From: an uncultured Clostridia bacterium
Lineage (GTDB): Bacteria; Bacillota; Clostridia; Peptostreptococcales; Anaerovoracaceae
Direction: 5' to 3'
Assembly: GCA_934255435.1 (NCBI GenBank)
Contig: CAKQNZ010000032.1
Coordinates: 1 to 16,332 of the forward strand
DNA: 16,332 nt
In this document: positions 15,473 through 16,332 of the stretch, one piece after another
Layout of the letters: every line of letters begins with the position of its first letter
Numbering within the stretch: the first letter of the stretch is position 1
Program-made: the position numbers and the translations under genes
The notes under the pieces: model-generated
The model's database searches: none
Told to the model about the DNA's origin: nothing
What the model saw: only the letters and a program-made list of their open reading frames with translations

Positions 15473-16006
15473 ATGAATCTACCTAACAAACTTACGCTCG
15501 GCAGGATATTTGCCATACCGGTATTTATCGTTGTATTCCTGATGGGATACCGCTATGCTGCAGTTATAATTTTCATCCTTGCGTCGCTTACCGATATGCT
15601 GGACGGCAAAATAGCAAGGAAGTACAACCTTGTCACTAATTTCGGCAAGCTCATGGACCCGCTTGCAGACAAGCTGCTTGTCATGTCTGCACTGATCTGT
15701 CTTGTTGAGATAGGCGATGTGGCAGGCTGGATGGTGGTGGTGATCCTGGGAAGGGAATTCATCATAACAGGAATGAGACAGGTGGCAGCAGCCCAGGGCA
15801 TAGTCATCGCAGCAGGCATGACAGGAAAGATAAAGACTGTGACTCAGATGATTGCGATACCGCTTATGATACTGAACAACTGGCCGTTTTCGCTGATACC
15901 GTTGAATCCTCCTGTAGCTATGATATTCATGTGGATAGCACTTATCATGACAGTCGTATCAGGCGTAGAATACATAATAAAAAACAAGCAGCTGTTTTCG
16001 ATGTAA
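15473..16006 (+). CDS. pgsA: CDP-diacylglycerol-glycerol-3-phosphate 3-phosphatidyltransferase
   Basis: A 177-residue membrane enzyme that makes phosphatidylglycerol phosphate from CDP-diacylglycerol and glycerol 3-phosphate, the committed step to phosphatidylglycerol and cardiolipin. The complete CDP-alcohol phosphotransferase signature is present: Asp41, Asp44-Gly45, Ala48-Arg49, Gly58, Asp62 and Asp66, with the family spacing. The N-terminus MNLPNKLTLGRI is typical of PgsA. An ATG at 15467 lies only one base after GGAGG (15461-15465), while ATG 15473 is seven bases away, so I choose the latter. Several membrane helices follow to the end. It starts two bases after the rimO stop and is 28 bases before cinA. 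Confidence 0.94.
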   Translation: MNLPNKLTLGRIFAIPVFIVVFLMGYRYAAVIIFILASLTDMLDGKIARKYNLVTNFGKLMDPLADKLLVMSALICLVEIGDVAGWMVVVILGREFIITGMRQVAAAQGIVIAAGMTGKIKTVTQMIAIPLMILNNWPFSLIPLNPPVAMIFMWIALIMTVVSGVEYIIKNKQLFSM

Positions 16007-16034
16007 CAGCTGCATCCATGAAAAGAGGGATGAT

Positions 16035-16332
16035 ATGAAAACAGCTATTTTAACAGTAGGAACCGAAATACTTTTCGGACAGATAACAAATACGAACACT
16101 GTTTACCTTTCCAGGCAGCTGAATATGATGGGTCATGATGTTATGTATCATTACACAGTAGGCGATAATCCGGAGCGTGTGGCGGAGATGATAGAGCTGG
16201 CATTCAAGGATTGTGATATCGTGCTGACTACAGGAGGTCTCGGACCGACACAGGATGACCTCACAAAGGAAGTCGCCTGCAGCGTCATGGGGGACGAGCT
16301 GTTGATGATGGATGACGAGCTTGACTATCTTG
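16035..16332 (+). CDS. cinA: CinA-like protein, N-terminal part (runs off the window)
   Basis: The first 99 codons of a protein starting MKTAILTVGTEILFGQITNTN, the hallmark of the CinA N-terminal (MoCF-like, COG1058) domain. TGGLGPTQDD (about 66-75) is the second conserved block. In bacteria with full-length CinA this domain is an ADP-ribose/nucleotide pyrophosphatase and the C-terminal part an NMN amidohydrolase; the C-terminal half lies outside the window. A purine-rich ribosome site AGAGGGAT (16024-16031) precedes the ATG. Position after pgsA is a common arrangement in Bacillota, often with recA next, which cannot be seen here. Confidence 0.93.
   Translation, partial: MKTAILTVGTEILFGQITNTNTVYLSRQLNMMGHDVMYHYTVGDNPERVAEMIELAFKDCDIVLTTGGLGPTQDDLTKEVACSVMGDELLMMDDELDYL

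Noticed and set aside
15748..15755. GGGAAGGG resembling an FtsK-orienting (KOPS) site, close to ftsK
   Set aside because: It is a single 8-mer inside pgsA coding sequence. One occurrence is expected by chance, and the site used by this organism is unknown.

Overview
The window looks like chromosomal DNA of a Gram-positive, low-to-moderate-GC anaerobe of the Bacillota, most likely class Clostridia. Three things point there: the rib operon in the order ribD-ribE-ribBA-ribH behind an FMN riboswitch, the run ftsK-rimO-pgsA-cinA, and ackA next to rpmF. AGG and ATA codons are frequent. I cannot name the genus. Almost every gene belongs to a known family, and there is no phage, CRISPR array, rRNA or tRNA.

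Left part (1-5202, + strand). The 3' end of acetate kinase (ackA) is followed by rpmF (ribosomal protein L32), which has its own promoter and an intrinsic terminator. Next comes a well-formed yybP-ykoY (Mn2+) riboswitch. Its closing helix shares a strand with a strong terminator, so Mn2+ should switch transcription on. It sits directly upstream of a P2-type ATPase whose sequence suits a single-site Mn2+/Ca2+ exporter. No terminator follows the ATPase. A flavodoxin-domain protein and a YkvI-family membrane protein come next with tight or overlapping junctions, so all three probably form one Mn2+-controlled transcript. It ends at a terminator usable from both strands (5158-5202).

Middle part (5248-9144, - strand). 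ribD, ribE, ribBA and ribH encode the complete route from GTP and ribulose 5-phosphate to riboflavin, apart from the dephosphorylation step, which is usually done by a separate phosphatase. Transcription starts at a clear promoter (9116-9144), passes an FMN aptamer and then meets a strong terminator. The leader is unusual in holding a second terminator and a small third hairpin before ribD. It may also hold a decayed copy of the aptamer's 3' part.

Right part (9265-16332, + strand). asd (aspartate-semialdehyde dehydrogenase) stands alone behind a promoter divergent from the rib promoter. Between asd and uppP lies the left end of an IS3-family insertion sequence with the first ~21 codons of its orfA, cut off abruptly. 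Then follow uppP (undecaprenyl-diphosphate phosphatase), ftsK/spoIIIE (DNA translocase), rimO (S12 methylthiotransferase), pgsA (phosphatidylglycerophosphate synthase) and the start of cinA, closely spaced and probably cotranscribed.

The best candidates for something new are the Mn2+-riboswitch unit, which links two poorly understood proteins to metal export, and the multi-hairpin FMN leader. Assignments rest on reading motifs and base pairing by eye. No database search or folding program was run.
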